Positions 10,024-19,625 of a stretch of 64,000 bases of DNA are shown piece after piece. The notes beneath the pieces are model-generated. The model had not been told where the DNA came from, did no database searches, and was given only the letters and a program-made list of their open reading frames with translations. Each line of letters opens with the position of its first letter. Positions within the stretch are counted from its first letter, which is position 1. Source of the stretch: Burkholderiales bacterium (lineage in GTDB: Bacteria; Pseudomonadota; Gammaproteobacteria; Burkholderiales; Burkholderiaceae_C); assembly GCA_003963115.1 (NCBI GenBank), contig RXJQ01000032.1, positions 1-64,000 on the forward strand. The letters are read 5' to 3'. The position numbers and the translations under genes were made by a program.

Positions 10024-10052
10024 AAAAAGGGCCCCCGCTGTGCGAAGGCCCT
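10024..10052 (-). terminator. Terminator after the cohesin gene
   Basis: On the minus strand the arms AGGGCC and GGCCCT (loop 13) are followed by five T residues. A second perfect 7-bp dyad (CGCCAGT/ACTGGCG) lies at 10062-10083, between this hairpin and the cohesin stop codon. Confidence 0.65.
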
Positions 10053-10117
10053 CGAATCTGGCGCCAGTGGTCGCTGACTGGCGTCAGATGTCGCAAAGTG
10101 GCGCTGGGTGGTGGTCC

Positions 10118-10669
10118 TCAGCTGGTGCGGCGCCGGCTGACAAAGCCGATGCAGCCCAGACCCGCCAGCAGCAGGGCCATGCTGCCGGGTTCGGGCACGG
10201 CGGTGACCGTGGCGCTGCCATTGACGAAGTTCACGGCCACGGGGTTGCCGAGTTCATCGCCAAAGGGGAAGGAGCCCGAGGCGCTCAGCGAGATGGCCGA
10301 GGTGCCCACGCCAATGGCCTTGAAGGTCACCGAGGCGGTGGGGAAGTCGCCCTTCACGGGGGCCACGAAGGTGTTGAAGAAGATGTCGCTGACCGTGCCG
10401 GCCACCGGGTCCAGCGTGCCCGTGGAGGTGGCGAACTCCCACGATGCCGGGATGGTGATGTGGTCGAGCTTCAGCACGCTGGGGTCGAAGGCAAGGTTGT
10501 AGCCACCGCCAAAGATCTTGTTGGGAAAGCCCGTGGCATTGAGGTCGACGGCGAAGGTGTCACCCAGGTTCACATCGGTGTGCGAAGGGGTGACGGACAC
10601 GGTCTGGGCCTGGGTGGCCAGGCTGACCAGGAGGGCGGCAGAAGCCAGCAGGGTGTGATGCAGTTTCAT
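10118..10669 (-). CDS. Cohesin-domain protein with PEP-CTERM sorting signal
   Basis: A secreted protein of 183 residues. Signal peptide about 1-22, then one cohesin-type (PF00963-like) beta-sandwich from VSVTPSHTDVNLGDTFAVDL to about residue 155, with NLAFDPSVLKL and ASVTFKAIGVG as landmark strands. The C-terminus (about 157-183) is a PEP-CTERM signal: VPEPGSM, a hydrophobic helix and RRR. Exosortase should cut this signal and leave the cohesin at the outer surface or in the exopolysaccharide matrix. It is the second gene of an operon, 30 bp after the dockerin-bearing C25 protease. AAGGAG lies nine bases before the ATG. The pairing implies that it is the receptor for the protease dockerin. 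No exosortase gene is in the window. Confidence 0.88.
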   Translation of the reverse strand: MKLHHTLLASAALLVSLATQAQTVSVTPSHTDVNLGDTFAVDLNATGFPNKIFGGGYNLAFDPSVLKLDHITIPASWEFATSTGTLDPVAGTVSDIFFNTFVAPVKGDFPTASVTFKAIGVGTSAISLSASGSFPFGDELGNPVAVNFVNGSATVTAVPEPGSMALLLAGLGCIGFVSRRRTS

Positions 10670-10699
10670 GATGGGTTGCTCCTTGAGGTTGATGAAGGC

Positions 10700-13372
10700 T
10701 TACTTGCGGTTGAGCGATTCCAGGTGGAAAGCCGAGGGGCCGGGGGGCTTGCCAAAGAGCTTGGCGAACTGGCTGATGTCCAGCGCGTTGACGATGCCGT
10801 CGCCATTGAGGTCGCCGGGCACCTTGCGCTTGCCGAACTGGTTGCGCATCAGGGCCAGGTCCAGCGAGTTGACGAAGCCGTCGTTGTTGAGGTCGGCATC
10901 GCAGGCGTTGCCATAGCCGTCACCATCGGTGTCGAGCTGGTCCTTGTTGGGCACGAGGATGCAGTTGTCGCGGCTGTCGGGGATGCCGTCGCCATCGGTG
11001 TCGGTCTCGATGGCGGCGGCCTGCGTGGTGGCACCATCGGGCGAGGCCACACGCACCCACACGTTGTTGCCCTTGAAATCGCCCAGGTCGATCGAGCCAT
11101 TGCCGTTGTCGTCGATCAGGCCGCGTCCCAGCACATTGCCGTTGGCCGGATCAATGGCGATGGCGGTGATCCATTCCGGCTTGGCCAGATTGGGCGGGCA
11201 GGTCAGGCAGCCCGGCTGGAAGGGCACCTTGATCTTGGCGATGGCCCCTTCCAGCGACACGATGGGGATGCTGAACTTCCAGGGCGGGGCCACGCGCAGC
11301 TTGAGCGTGGGGTCGCCCAGCAGGTTGTAGATGTTGAGCTCCTGGCGCAGGTCGACGATGCCGGGGCGCGACTGGCTGCTGTCCAGCGGGTGCTGGTTGG
11401 CTTGCGAACCATTGGCCACATCGCTGATGTAGGTCTTGGCGTAGTTCAGCAGGTCGCCCAGGCGTTGCACCGGGCTGTTGGTGCCAAAGCTCGTGATCAG
11501 GCCTGGGAAGACGCCATCGAACAGGCCATAGGTGAGCTGGTTGTTGTCGGTGGTGCTGCTTTGGCGGCTGTCACCGATCACGGCCAGCGCGCCATCGGCC
11601 TTGCGCAGGAAGGTCTCGGCCCAGTAGACCGTGCTGGGCGACATGCCATAGCCGCTGCCGATGATGTTGCCGGGCAGGTCCACCGTCTCGTTGTCGAACA
11701 CGCCGCTGGCGCAGTTGATGCTGAACACGACGGGGAACTGGTTGTTGGTCACAGAGACCAGCGACAGGTCGCTTGTGCCGAATGAAGGGTCGCCCCAGCC
11801 ATCCCACCAGCCATGGTCACGGTGGAAGACCAGCGCCGAGCCCTGGTTGATGGCGTTGGCGATGTCGGTCTTGGTGGCGTTCCATGCAAAGCCCGGCTTG
11901 TTCAAGTCCGCAGGCATGGCCGCACCGCTGTTGTAGAACGTGGGCGTGGCCGAAGCCGCGGCCGTGTACAGGCGAGGCACGCTGTAGCCCAGGCCCACCG
12001 CATGGTCGCGTACGCGCTCGGTGACCTCGACGAACCAGCGCTGATCGGTGCTGCCGCCACCTTGAAAGTAGGACGCGAAGGTCAGCCGACTGTAGAAGTC
12101 CTGCCCGAAGATGGGATTGGGCGGCGGCGAGTTCTCGAATGCCATCACCTTGGAGACGATGGTGTTGGCCTGCGCCAGCGTGTCCACCGGGAAGCGGCCG
12201 ATGCCAAACGGCGGGATGGTCGTGGCTGTGGCGCCTGGCAGGAACTGGCCATACCAGATGTCGCCCGCGTTCTTGGCGCTGTCCCAGATGTTCTGGAGGT
12301 CGTAGTGCGTCGGCAGGTACTCCGAGTCACCCATGAACAGCACCCACTTGGGCCGCACGAGATGGCTGTTGTAGTAGCTGCTGATCCAGTTGCGGATCTG
12401 GGTATCGGTGGCGGCTGCACCGGCGCCCGTGATCTCGCTGGTCGTGACCACGCGGGTCGAGATGCCGATGGCCTCCTTGTGGGTCTTGAGCGTGTCGGCA
12501 GCGGCCTTGAAGTTGGGGTGTGTCACGATCAGGTAGCGGGCGCCGAAAATGGACGGGTCCAGCGTGATCGGTGGCGCACACGTCAGCTCGGCGACCAGCG
12601 ACTTGTTGAGCGCGAACTGCACGGCAGGCAGCAGCAGGCCTTCGATGCGCTGGTCGATGCCATCGAAGCCGGCCTTCTGTGTGGTGCCCAGCACGCCCTT
12701 GAGTTGTAGCCGGTCGTACCGGTAGCACTTGCCGGGGTGCTTGATGGTGACCACATAGCTGGGGTAGTAGGTGATGAGCTGGGCGCTGGGGTCATAGCCA
12801 TACGGGCTCAGGCGGTAGCCCTGCACATTGGCGTCACCACGGAACAGCACGCGCTGCGCGCCCTGCTGACCCGGCGACACGAAGCCCTTGGCCCAGATGT
12901 CGGCATTGAACTGGAACTTGGGCAGCTCGTGGTCACCCAGCTTGGCGGAGATGGGGGGCTGGATGGGGTAGAGCCGGGCCTGCAGGCGCTGGATGTCGCC
13001 TGCAGGCGCGATGTCGATGGTGTTGTCCTGGCCATCGACCGGCAGGGCCAGCGAGAAGCCGGCCACGGGCACTTCAGGCAGGCCGACGTCGCTGCTGTCC
13101 TGCCCTGATGAGCCAGGCGCGCCGCCTTGTGCAAAGCGCTGGAAGACGCCGCTGGGTGTCTCCACGCTGGACAAGGATGGCTTGGGCACGGTCACGCGCA
13201 GCACGGTCTGGTCGGCAGTGATCGACACGGTGTCGATGCGCAGGCCGGGTGCCGTTTGCGCCATCGAGGTCTGGCTCAGAGCCAGGTGCGCCAGCAGCAC
13301 GATGCTGCCCTGTGCGCAGGCCCGCAGCGGCTGCCGAAGCAGGCTGGGGGCCTTGAAGTTCATCAGGTTCAT
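10700..13372 (-). CDS. Secreted gingipain-like C25 cysteine protease with dockerin
   Basis: An 890-residue exported protein. A signal peptide (about 1-39, ending LSQTSMAQ) is followed by an N-terminal propeptide-like region and a peptidase C25 domain (about 280-690) starting near [16 protein letters not shown]. The catalytic dyad is His520 in FHRDHGWW and Cys554 in [11 protein letters not shown]; the 34-residue spacing is close to the 33 of gingipain R. Near the C-terminus are two thrombospondin-type-3 calcium repeats ([18 protein letters not shown], from about 791) and then a type I dockerin (about 827-875) with two F-hand loops, [12 protein letters not shown] and [12 protein letters not shown], in which all ligand positions 1/3/5/9/12 are conserved. 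There is no PEP-CTERM signal of its own. The start at 13372 has GGAGG five bases upstream. It is followed by the cohesin gene in the same operon. Confidence 0.88.
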   Translation of the reverse strand: MNLMNFKAPSLLRQPLRACAQGSIVLLAHLALSQTSMAQTAPGLRIDTVSITADQTVLRVTVPKPSLSSVETPSGVFQRFAQGGAPGSSGQDSSDVGLPEVPVAGFSLALPVDGQDNTIDIAPAGDIQRLQARLYPIQPPISAKLGDHELPKFQFNADIWAKGFVSPGQQGAQRVLFRGDANVQGYRLSPYGYDPSAQLITYYPSYVVTIKHPGKCYRYDRLQLKGVLGTTQKAGFDGIDQRIEGLLLPAVQFALNKSLVAELTCAPPITLDPSIFGARYLIVTHPNFKAAADTLKTHKEAIGISTRVVTTSEITGAGAAATDTQIRNWISSYYNSHLVRPKWVLFMGDSEYLPTHYDLQNIWDSAKNAGDIWYGQFLPGATATTIPPFGIGRFPVDTLAQANTIVSKVMAFENSPPPNPIFGQDFYSRLTFASYFQGGGSTDQRWFVEVTERVRDHAVGLGYSVPRLYTAAASATPTFYNSGAAMPADLNKPGFAWNATKTDIANAINQGSALVFHRDHGWWDGWGDPSFGTSDLSLVSVTNNQFPVVFSINCASGVFDNETVDLPGNIIGSGYGMSPSTVYWAETFLRKADGALAVIGDSRQSSTTDNNQLTYGLFDGVFPGLITSFGTNSPVQRLGDLLNYAKTYISDVANGSQANQHPLDSSQSRPGIVDLRQELNIYNLLGDPTLKLRVAPPWKFSIPIVSLEGAIAKIKVPFQPGCLTCPPNLAKPEWITAIAIDPANGNVLGRGLIDDNGNGSIDLGDFKGNNVWVRVASPDGATTQAAAIETDTDGDGIPDSRDNCILVPNKDQLDTDGDGYGNACDADLNNDGFVNSLDLALMRNQFGKRKVPGDLNGDGIVNALDISQFAKLFGKPPGPSAFHLESLNRK

Positions 13373-13592
13373 GGTCGCCTCCAAAAAGCGGTCTCACAAC
13401 AGCACCGGGCCGAAGTGGCACGATGCGCAAGCGAAGGCTAGGCAGGAGGGGGAAATGGGACAAGGTGTCCGCTTGCCCGAGTCCCTAAGGGTGGGGGGCG
13501 GTGCTCACGGCCTTAGGGGGAAAGACGAAGGTCATGTCGGAAATGAGAAAATTCCTGCTTTCGGCTGTTCAGCCTGTTCACATTCGACCGCC

Positions 13593-14648
13593 ATGACCGC
13601 TTCCACGCCCTCCACCCTGGCCACCACGCTGGTTTTGACCCGCCCCGATGACTGGCACCTGCATGTGCGTGACGGCGCGGCCATGGCCTCCGTGGTGCCG
13701 GCCACGGCGCGGCAGTTCGCGCGGGCCATCGTCATGCCCAATCTGCGTCCACCCGTGACCACGGCCGAGCAGGCTAAAGGCTACCGCGAGCGCATCCTGG
13801 CCGCCGTGCCCGCCGGCGTGAAGTTCGAGCCCCTGATGGTGCTCTACCTGACCGACAACACCCCTGCCGAAGAGGCCGCCGAGGCCAAGGCCATGGGCGC
13901 CGTGGCCTTCAAGCTCTACCCGGCCGGTGCCACCACCAACAGCGATGCCGGCGTGACCGACCTGCGCAAGACCTACAAGGTGCTCGAAGCCATGCAGCAC
14001 GAAGGCCTGGTGCTGTGTGTACACGGCGAGGTGACCGAGGCGGAAGTGGACGTGTTTGACCGCGAGAAGGCCTTCATCGACGACAAGCTGATCCCGCTGC
14101 GCCGTGACTTTCCTGAACTGAAGATCGTGTTCGAGCACATCACGACCAAGGAAGCCGCGCAGTATGTGAGCGAGGCTGATCGCTTCGTGGGCGCCACCAT
14201 CACGCCGCAGCACCTGCTCTACAACCGCAATGCCATCTTCATGGGCGGTGTGCGCCCGCACTACTACTGCCTGCCCATCCTCAAGCGCGAAGAGCACCGC
14301 GTGGCCCTGGTGCAGGCGGCCACCAGCGGCTCGCCCAAGTTCTTCCTGGGCACCGACAGCGCGCCCCACGCATCGAACCTCAAAGAGCACGCATCGGGCT
14401 GCGCGGGTTGCTACACCGCGCCGTGCGCCATCGAGCTGTATGCCGAAGCCTTCGAGGCCGCCGGTGCGCTCGACAAGCTCGAGGCCTTCGCCAGCTTCTA
14501 CGGGGCCGACTACTACGGCCTGCCGCGCAACACCGACAAGATCACGCTGAAACGTGAAGACTGGGTGGTGCCGGAGACACTGCCTTTTGGCGAAACCGTG
14601 ATCAAGCCGCTGCGTGGCGGCGAGACCCTGCACTGGCGCATGGTCTGA
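13593..14648 (+). CDS. pyrC: Dihydroorotase
   Basis: Catalyses the reversible cyclisation of N-carbamoyl-aspartate to dihydroorotate in pyrimidine synthesis; cytoplasmic zinc enzyme. The 351-residue length matches the class II (E. coli PyrC) type. Landmarks: metal-binding [30 protein letters not shown] carrying the bridging lysine, [22 protein letters not shown], and LGTDSAPHA with the catalytic Asp. The start at 13593 is chosen on alignment to the family; the in-frame extension upstream runs antisense over the protease gene and is spurious. The stop codon abuts the stop of the convergent TetR gene with no spacer. Confidence 0.96.
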   Translation: MTASTPSTLATTLVLTRPDDWHLHVRDGAAMASVVPATARQFARAIVMPNLRPPVTTAEQAKGYRERILAAVPAGVKFEPLMVLYLTDNTPAEEAAEAKAMGAVAFKLYPAGATTNSDAGVTDLRKTYKVLEAMQHEGLVLCVHGEVTEAEVDVFDREKAFIDDKLIPLRRDFPELKIVFEHITTKEAAQYVSEADRFVGATITPQHLLYNRNAIFMGGVRPHYYCLPILKREEHRVALVQAATSGSPKFFLGTDSAPHASNLKEHASGCAGCYTAPCAIELYAEAFEAAGALDKLEAFASFYGADYYGLPRNTDKITLKREDWVVPETLPFGETVIKPLRGGETLHWRMV

Positions 14649-15407
14649 TCAGACGTCGGTGACGCGCCGGCCCTTTTTCGAGGGCGTGCGCGGCACGGCT
14701 TCCTTGCCCGATGCCATGGCGACGGCCCGCTGCTCATTCATCTCCTGATGCAGCAGGTGCAGGCCACGGAAGAGCATCATGTTGTGCCGCAGGATCTCGT
14801 CGAGCGAATGCTTGAAGCCGGACTGCGTCCAGGTCTTGGCGATGTAGATGGTGGCGCCCACGAGGCCCGAGACGATCACGTCCATGTCAACGCCGGCCTT
14901 CTCCAGATCGGGGTAGAGCATGATCATGAAGGTGTGGACCATGCCCTTGAACTCGTGGATGGTGGCCTCGGCGCCGCGCATGCCGCTTTCGCTCACGCCC
15001 ACCGCGTCGACCAGCATGATGCGCGCGCGGCGCACGTCCTCGTTCAGGAAGGCATACCAGGCGCGCAGCGTGCTTTCGCCCATGGCCAGTGGATCGGGTT
15101 GCGCCAGGCCCTTGGCGATCACCGAGGTCATCACCCTTTGCTGGACCATGCCCCGCAGCTCGGCGTAGACGGCATCGAACAGCTCGCCCAGGGTCTTGAA
15201 TGACTCGTAGAAATATCGCTCGGTAAGGCCTGCCTGCGAACAGATGTCGCGCACGGTGGAGAGGTGAAAGCCTCGCGTGCCGAAGACCTCGATGCCCGCG
15301 TCGATCAGCTTGCGCTGGCGCTCGCGGCGACGTTCCGCGGCATCGACACCGCCGTAGCGTCGGGTCACGGTGGCGGCGCGCTTTTTCTTCACGGATGGAT
15401 TGGGCAT
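14649..15407 (-). CDS. TetR-family transcriptional regulator
   Basis: A 252-residue regulator. The Lys/Arg-rich N-terminus is followed by a TetR helix-turn-helix (IEVFGTRGFHLSTVRDICSQ, then AGLTERYFYESF). The C-terminal ligand and dimerisation domain is unassigned, and the protein ends in another basic tail. It is convergent with pyrC (zero-base gap) and lies downstream of, but well separated from, the potassium channel gene on the same strand. No operator or target could be identified. Confidence 0.88.
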   Translation of the reverse strand: MPNPSVKKKRAATVTRRYGGVDAAERRRERQRKLIDAGIEVFGTRGFHLSTVRDICSQAGLTERYFYESFKTLGELFDAVYAELRGMVQQRVMTSVIAKGLAQPDPLAMGESTLRAWYAFLNEDVRRARIMLVDAVGVSESGMRGAEATIHEFKGMVHTFMIMLYPDLEKAGVDMDVIVSGLVGATIYIAKTWTQSGFKHSLDEILRHNMMLFRGLHLLHQEMNEQRAVAMASGKEAVPRTPSKKGRRVTDV

Positions 15408-15526
15408 ACGGCAGGCACAGACCTCACGACAACATTGGTGGCTGATTCTGCCGGACGAAGACCGGCCCCCACGTCAGTGAATCAACGCAGGCAAGGGGAC
15501 GACGGGCTAAACCCTGACAGGGCCCT

Positions 15527-16369
15527 TCAGATGCGGGGCTCGGCCGATGAAGGCGGTGACTTCGCCGTGGTGTCGGTCTGCTGGGCTTGCTTCATCTCCT
15601 CGATCGATTGGCGCAAGGCCGCGATCTCCTGCGTCACCGATTTGATCTGCTGGTGCATGTCGCGCAGGATGTCGCGCTCGACCTTGCGTTCCTGCGAGCC
15701 CACGAACATGGCTGCCACGCTCGCCGTGACCAGCGACAGGATGCCGTAGCCCAGCAGCACCACGAAGACCGAAAAGATGCGCGAGGCCGTGTTGCTGGGC
15801 ACCACGTCGCCATAGCCCACGGTGGCGGCCGTGGAGAAGGCCAGCCACAGGCCCGAACTCAGGCTGGTGACCTCGGGGTCGATCCAGTAAAAGCCGATGC
15901 CGCACAAGCCCAGCACGGCCGCGGCCATGCCCAGCAGCCGGGCCAGGCCGGCACGCTCGAAAAGGGGCTTGCTGATGAGCACCAGGCGCACGAGCGTGGC
16001 GAAGGCCACGGCCATGCGCCAGCCCAGCGCGCTGGCCGACTGGCTGCTCGGCGGCAGGGCGGCGCACAACAGCAAGGCGGTACCCAGTGGCCAATCCACC
16101 CGGGCACCCAGGCGCCAGCGTGTGCGTGTGCGTGTTTCGCTCCCCGCATGGGGCGCACTCAGGTTGCGTCGCGCGTGACGCATCTGGCGCCAGGCAAACG
16201 CCAGCACCAGCGCCCCACTGACCACGTACATGGCCGCCGCCCATGAGGCCGGCGTGGGCATGAGCGAGTCATAGAAAGCTGGGATGCTGGCCACCAGTGC
16301 CAGCAGCATGGGCCAGGGTGACTGGAACTGGTCGAGGCTGAAGAAGCGGCGCTGGCGTGCGTGGGGCAT
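15527..16369 (-). CDS. Voltage-gated-like potassium channel protein
   Basis: An inner-membrane ion channel of 280 residues with about six hydrophobic segments. The pore-helix and filter segment (GLWLAFSTAATVGYGDVVP) contains the canonical K+ selectivity filter TVGYGD, followed by the inner helix. The cytoplasmic C-terminus (about 230-265) is a predicted coiled coil rich in Gln/Glu/Lys, suitable for tetramerisation. No RCK/TrkA-N domain is present. It is flanked by cysK and the TetR gene, without obvious functional linkage. Confidence 0.9.
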   Translation of the reverse strand: MPHARQRRFFSLDQFQSPWPMLLALVASIPAFYDSLMPTPASWAAAMYVVSGALVLAFAWRQMRHARRNLSAPHAGSETRTRTRWRLGARVDWPLGTALLLCAALPPSSQSASALGWRMAVAFATLVRLVLISKPLFERAGLARLLGMAAAVLGLCGIGFYWIDPEVTSLSSGLWLAFSTAATVGYGDVVPSNTASRIFSVFVVLLGYGILSLVTASVAAMFVGSQERKVERDILRDMHQQIKSVTQEIAALRQSIEEMKQAQQTDTTAKSPPSSAEPRI

Positions 16370-16396
16370 GGTGCGAGGCCCGTCGGGACTGCCCCG

Positions 16397-17314
16397 TCAG
16401 GCGGGCAGGAAGCCTTCCACCGACAGGTAGCGCTCGCCCGTGTCGTAGCAAAAGCCCAGCACGCGCGCACCGGCCGGCAGCTCGGGCAGCTTCTTGGCAA
16501 TCGCCGCCAGCGTGGCACCCGACGAGATCCCGACCAGCATGCCTTCTTCGCGTGCGGCGCGGCGGCCGTATTCACGCGCTTCCTCGGCGTCGACCTGGAT
16601 GACGCCATCGAGCAGATCGGTGTGCAGGTTGGTGGGGATGAAGCCAGCGCCGATGCCCTGGATCGGGTGGGGTGCGGGCTGCCCGCCCGAGATCACGGGC
16701 GAAGCAGCCGGTTCGACCGCGAACACCTTGAGCTGGGGCCAGGCAGCCTTGAGCACCTTGGCGCAGCCGGTGATATGGCCGCCCGTGCCCACACCGGTGA
16801 TCAGCACGTCCAGGCCTTCGGGGAAGTCGGCCAGGATCTCCTGCGCGGTGGTCTGCTCATGCACGGCGATGTTGGCCGGGTTGTCGAACTGCTGGGGCAT
16901 CCAGGCCAGCGGTGTTTCCGCCACGAGTTCCTGGGCACGGGCGATGGCGCCCTTCATGCCCTTCTCGCGCGGGGTCAGATCGAACGTGGCGCCGTAGGCC
17001 AGCATCAGCCGGCGGCGCTCGACAGACATACTGTCGGGCATCACCAGGATCAGGCGATAGCCCTTGACCGCCGCGACCATGGCCAGGCCAATGCCGGTGT
17101 TGCCCGACGTCGGTTCGATGATGGTGCCGCCGGGCTTGAGGGCGCCGGAGCGTTCTGCATCTTCCACCATGGCCAGGGCGATGCGGTCCTTGATGGAGCC
17201 ACCAGGGTTGGCCCGCTCGGCCTTGATCCAGACCTCCGGTTCGGCGCCGAAGAGGCGGTTGATGCGGACGTGCGGCGTCTGGCCGATGGTGTCGAGGATG
17301 CTCTGGGCTTTCAT
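16397..17314 (-). CDS. cysK: Cysteine synthase A (O-acetylserine sulfhydrylase)
   Basis: A PLP enzyme that makes L-cysteine from O-acetylserine and sulfide. The 305 residues contain the PLP lysine region NPGGSIKDR, the substrate loop [12 protein letters not shown], the phosphate-binding [10 protein letters not shown], and VGISSGAT near the C-terminus. The start at 17314 ([14 protein letters not shown]) matches the usual family N-terminus and has AGGA ten bases upstream; the extension to 17371 is rejected. It is divergent from dsbD. Confidence 0.94.
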   Translation of the reverse strand: MKAQSILDTIGQTPHVRINRLFGAEPEVWIKAERANPGGSIKDRIALAMVEDAERSGALKPGGTIIEPTSGNTGIGLAMVAAVKGYRLILVMPDSMSVERRRLMLAYGATFDLTPREKGMKGAIARAQELVAETPLAWMPQQFDNPANIAVHEQTTAQEILADFPEGLDVLITGVGTGGHITGCAKVLKAAWPQLKVFAVEPAASPVISGGQPAPHPIQGIGAGFIPTNLHTDLLDGVIQVDAEEAREYGRRAAREEGMLVGISSGATLAAIAKKLPELPAGARVLGFCYDTGERYLSVEGFLPA

Positions 17315-17418
17315 CTTGCGTGCTTCCTGAAGGAGTGGAAGAGTGAAAAGGGGGGCCGGTTTCCGTGACATTGGACGCGGCCAGACAGGATAAGGCCAGG
17401 CCGGGCAGAATGGCGTCC

Positions 17419-19113
17419 ATGAACGAGTTCAAGTGGATTGTCGCGTCCCGGCGCGCAGCGTGGCTGATCTGGCGCATGTTCCTGACAGTGGCCCTGGGCG
17501 TTGTGAGCATGGCCGCCGTGCAGGCCCAGACCTTCCTGCCGCCGGACAAGGCGTTTCAACTGGCGGTAAGCGTGGCCGGCCCGCATGCCTTGCAGATGGA
17601 CTTCACGGTGGCGCGGGGCATCTACCTCTACCGTGAGCGCATGGATGCCCACGTCGACACCAGTGCGGGCGCGGCGGCCATCGCCTTGAAGTGGGATCTG
17701 CCCACGGGCGAGTCCAAGCACGACCCCACCTTCGACAAGGTGCTGGAGGTCTACCACGGCGATGTCTCCGGCAAGGTGGCTTTGCCCGATCAGTTGCGGG
17801 GTGAGCAGGCCTTGACGGTCGTCTACCAGGGTTGCGCCGATGCGGGCCTTTGCTACCCGCCTCAGAAGAAGCACTATGTGTTGACGCTGGATGCGCAGGG
17901 GCAGGTGCAGTCGGTTCGACAGGCATCGGTTGCGCCGGCGCCGGTTGCCGCCAATGCAGCGGACAAGACCGCAGCGGGGTCGCCTTCGTCTGAACAGGGC
18001 GATGACGGCATCAGCCGTGCTTTGGCATCCGGCCATTGGTGGACCGTGGTGCCGGTCTTCCTGCTGGCGGGCATCCTGCTGTCCCTGACACCGTGCGTGC
18101 TGCCCATGGTGCCCATCCTGTCGTCCATCATCGTGGGGCAGCGCGAGCGTGTCAGCCGCGCGCGGGGCTTCTCGCTGGCGCTGAGCTACTCGCAGGGCAT
18201 GGCCCTGGTCTACACGGCCTTGGGCGTGGCGGCGGGCCTGTTGGGACAAGGCCTGTCGGCGTATCTGCAGCACCCGTGGGTGGTGCTGGGCTTTGCCGTC
18301 TTGATGATCCTGCTGGCCTTGTCGATGTTCGGCCTGTACGAGCTGCAACTGCCGGCTTCGGTGCAGAGCTGGCTCGGTGCCGGCTCCAACCGCCTGCCTG
18401 GTGGGAAGTTCATCAGCGTGTTCGCAATGGGGGTGGTGTCGGCCCTGGTGGTGAGCCCCTGCGTGTCGGCGCCGCTGGCTGGGGCGCTGCTCTACATCAG
18501 CCAGACGCACGATGTGGTGTTGGGCGGCACGGCGCTGTATGCCATGGCCTGGGGCATGAGCTTGCCCTTGCTGCTCGTGGGCTTGTCGGCCGGCAGCCTG
18601 TTGCCGCGTACCGGTCCGTGGATGACGGCGGTCAAGGCGCTCTTTGGCGTGCTGATGCTGGGCATGGCGGTGTGGGTGGCGCGCCCGGCCTGGCCTTATC
18701 TGCAGTCCCTGGTGGGGATGGCGCCTGCGGTGTCGGCCCACCACAGCGTGCTGCCCTTCGAGCGCGTGCGCACCGTGGCCGAGCTGGATGCCGCACTGGC
18801 GCAGGCCCGCGCACAAGGCAAACCGGTGATGCTGGATTTCTATGCCGACTGGTGTACCTCCTGCCTGGAGATGGAGCACGGCACCTTCTCGGACCCGCAA
18901 GTGCAGGCCCGGCTGAAAGGCACGGTGCTGCTGCAGGCCGATGTCACCGTCAACACGGCGGACGACCGGGCCTTGCTGCAACGCTTCAAGCTGTTCGGGC
19001 CCCCGGGCATCATCTTCTTTGATGCACAAGGTCAGGAACGCACGGCCGCGCAGGTCGTGGGTTTCAGGAAGCCGCAGGATTTCCTGGGCAGCCTGGGCCA
19101 GGCGGGTTTCTGA
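17419..19113 (+). CDS. dsbD: Thiol:disulfide interchange protein DsbD
   Basis: Carries reducing equivalents from cytoplasmic thioredoxin across the inner membrane to periplasmic DsbC/DsbG/CcmG. The 565 residues include a signal peptide, an N-terminal alpha domain with the redox pair C139/C145 (QGCADAGLC), eight membrane helices with C226 (TPCVLP) and C348 (SPCVSAP), and a C-terminal thioredoxin-like gamma domain with C479-C482 (WCTSC). All six catalytic cysteines are present. The start at 17419 is chosen because the signal peptide follows; ATG 17410 is equally possible. It lies immediately upstream of rnpB. Confidence 0.95.
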   Translation: MNEFKWIVASRRAAWLIWRMFLTVALGVVSMAAVQAQTFLPPDKAFQLAVSVAGPHALQMDFTVARGIYLYRERMDAHVDTSAGAAAIALKWDLPTGESKHDPTFDKVLEVYHGDVSGKVALPDQLRGEQALTVVYQGCADAGLCYPPQKKHYVLTLDAQGQVQSVRQASVAPAPVAANAADKTAAGSPSSEQGDDGISRALASGHWWTVVPVFLLAGILLSLTPCVLPMVPILSSIIVGQRERVSRARGFSLALSYSQGMALVYTALGVAAGLLGQGLSAYLQHPWVVLGFAVLMILLALSMFGLYELQLPASVQSWLGAGSNRLPGGKFISVFAMGVVSALVVSPCVSAPLAGALLYISQTHDVVLGGTALYAMAWGMSLPLLLVGLSAGSLLPRTGPWMTAVKALFGVLMLGMAVWVARPAWPYLQSLVGMAPAVSAHHSVLPFERVRTVAELDAALAQARAQGKPVMLDFYADWCTSCLEMEHGTFSDPQVQARLKGTVLLQADVTVNTADDRALLQRFKLFGPPGIIFFDAQGQERTAAQVVGFRKPQDFLGSLGQAGF

Positions 19114-19157
19114 GTGTCGTTGCGCGCATCGGGCCGGCTGAGGCGATAATGACGCCC

Positions 19158-19495
19158 GTGAAGTCGGCCAGACCGCCGCTGGTACAGGGCCTGAAAGGGC
19201 GTACTGGAGGAAGGTCCGGACTGCACAGGGCAGCGTAGGAGGTAACACCTCTCCACCGCGAGGTGAGGATCAGAGCAACAGAGACGAGTCTGGGCGGGCA
19301 AAGCCCGCCCAGGGTGAAACGGGCAATCTCTACGCGCAGCAACACCAAATAGGCACACATTGACCTGGCCCGGGGAGTGTGCGGGTAGGTGGCACCGAGC
19401 CGTTCTGGCGACAGGCGGCCCAGAGGAATGGCGGTCACAGCTCAGCGTCGCGAGACACGGGGCTGCACAGAATCCGGCCTATCGGTCGACTTCAC
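19158..19495 (+). ncRNA. rnpB: RNase P RNA (class A)
   Basis: The catalytic RNA that removes tRNA 5' leaders. The outer stem P1 pairs GTGAAGTCGGCC (19158-19169) with GGTCGACTTCAC (19484-19495). Conserved core blocks are present: GAGGAAGGTCCGGACT near 19206, then AGAGGAATGGC, and CAGAATCCGGCCTATCGGTC at the 3' side. The length of about 338 nt suits the class A RNA of beta-proteobacteria. A GGTTTTC/GAAAACC hairpin at 19521-19541 lies just downstream but lacks a T-run. Confidence 0.96.
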
Positions 19496-19625
19496 ACCTT
19501 TAACTTGCCCCGAACGCTGAGGTTTTCGCATCCAGAAAACCCTGCAGCTTCGTCTGGTATGTCCTTCGGCATTCAAGTTCAGCGTTTTGCTGGCCGAAAT
19601 CTCTTCGTACTGCGGAGAGATGACC

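Noticed and set aside
13420-13436. TGGCACGATGCGCAAG as a sigma-54 promoter for pyrC
   Set aside because: The GC element is not at the required distance from TGGCAC; the -12 half does not fit.
17311-19248. 645-residue open frame antisense to dsbD
   Set aside because: Same shadow composition; the dsbD frame carries all six redox cysteines and the expected domains.
19521-19541. GGTTTTC/GAAAACC hairpin as rnpB terminator
   Set aside because: No T-run follows; the stem is AT-rich and weak.
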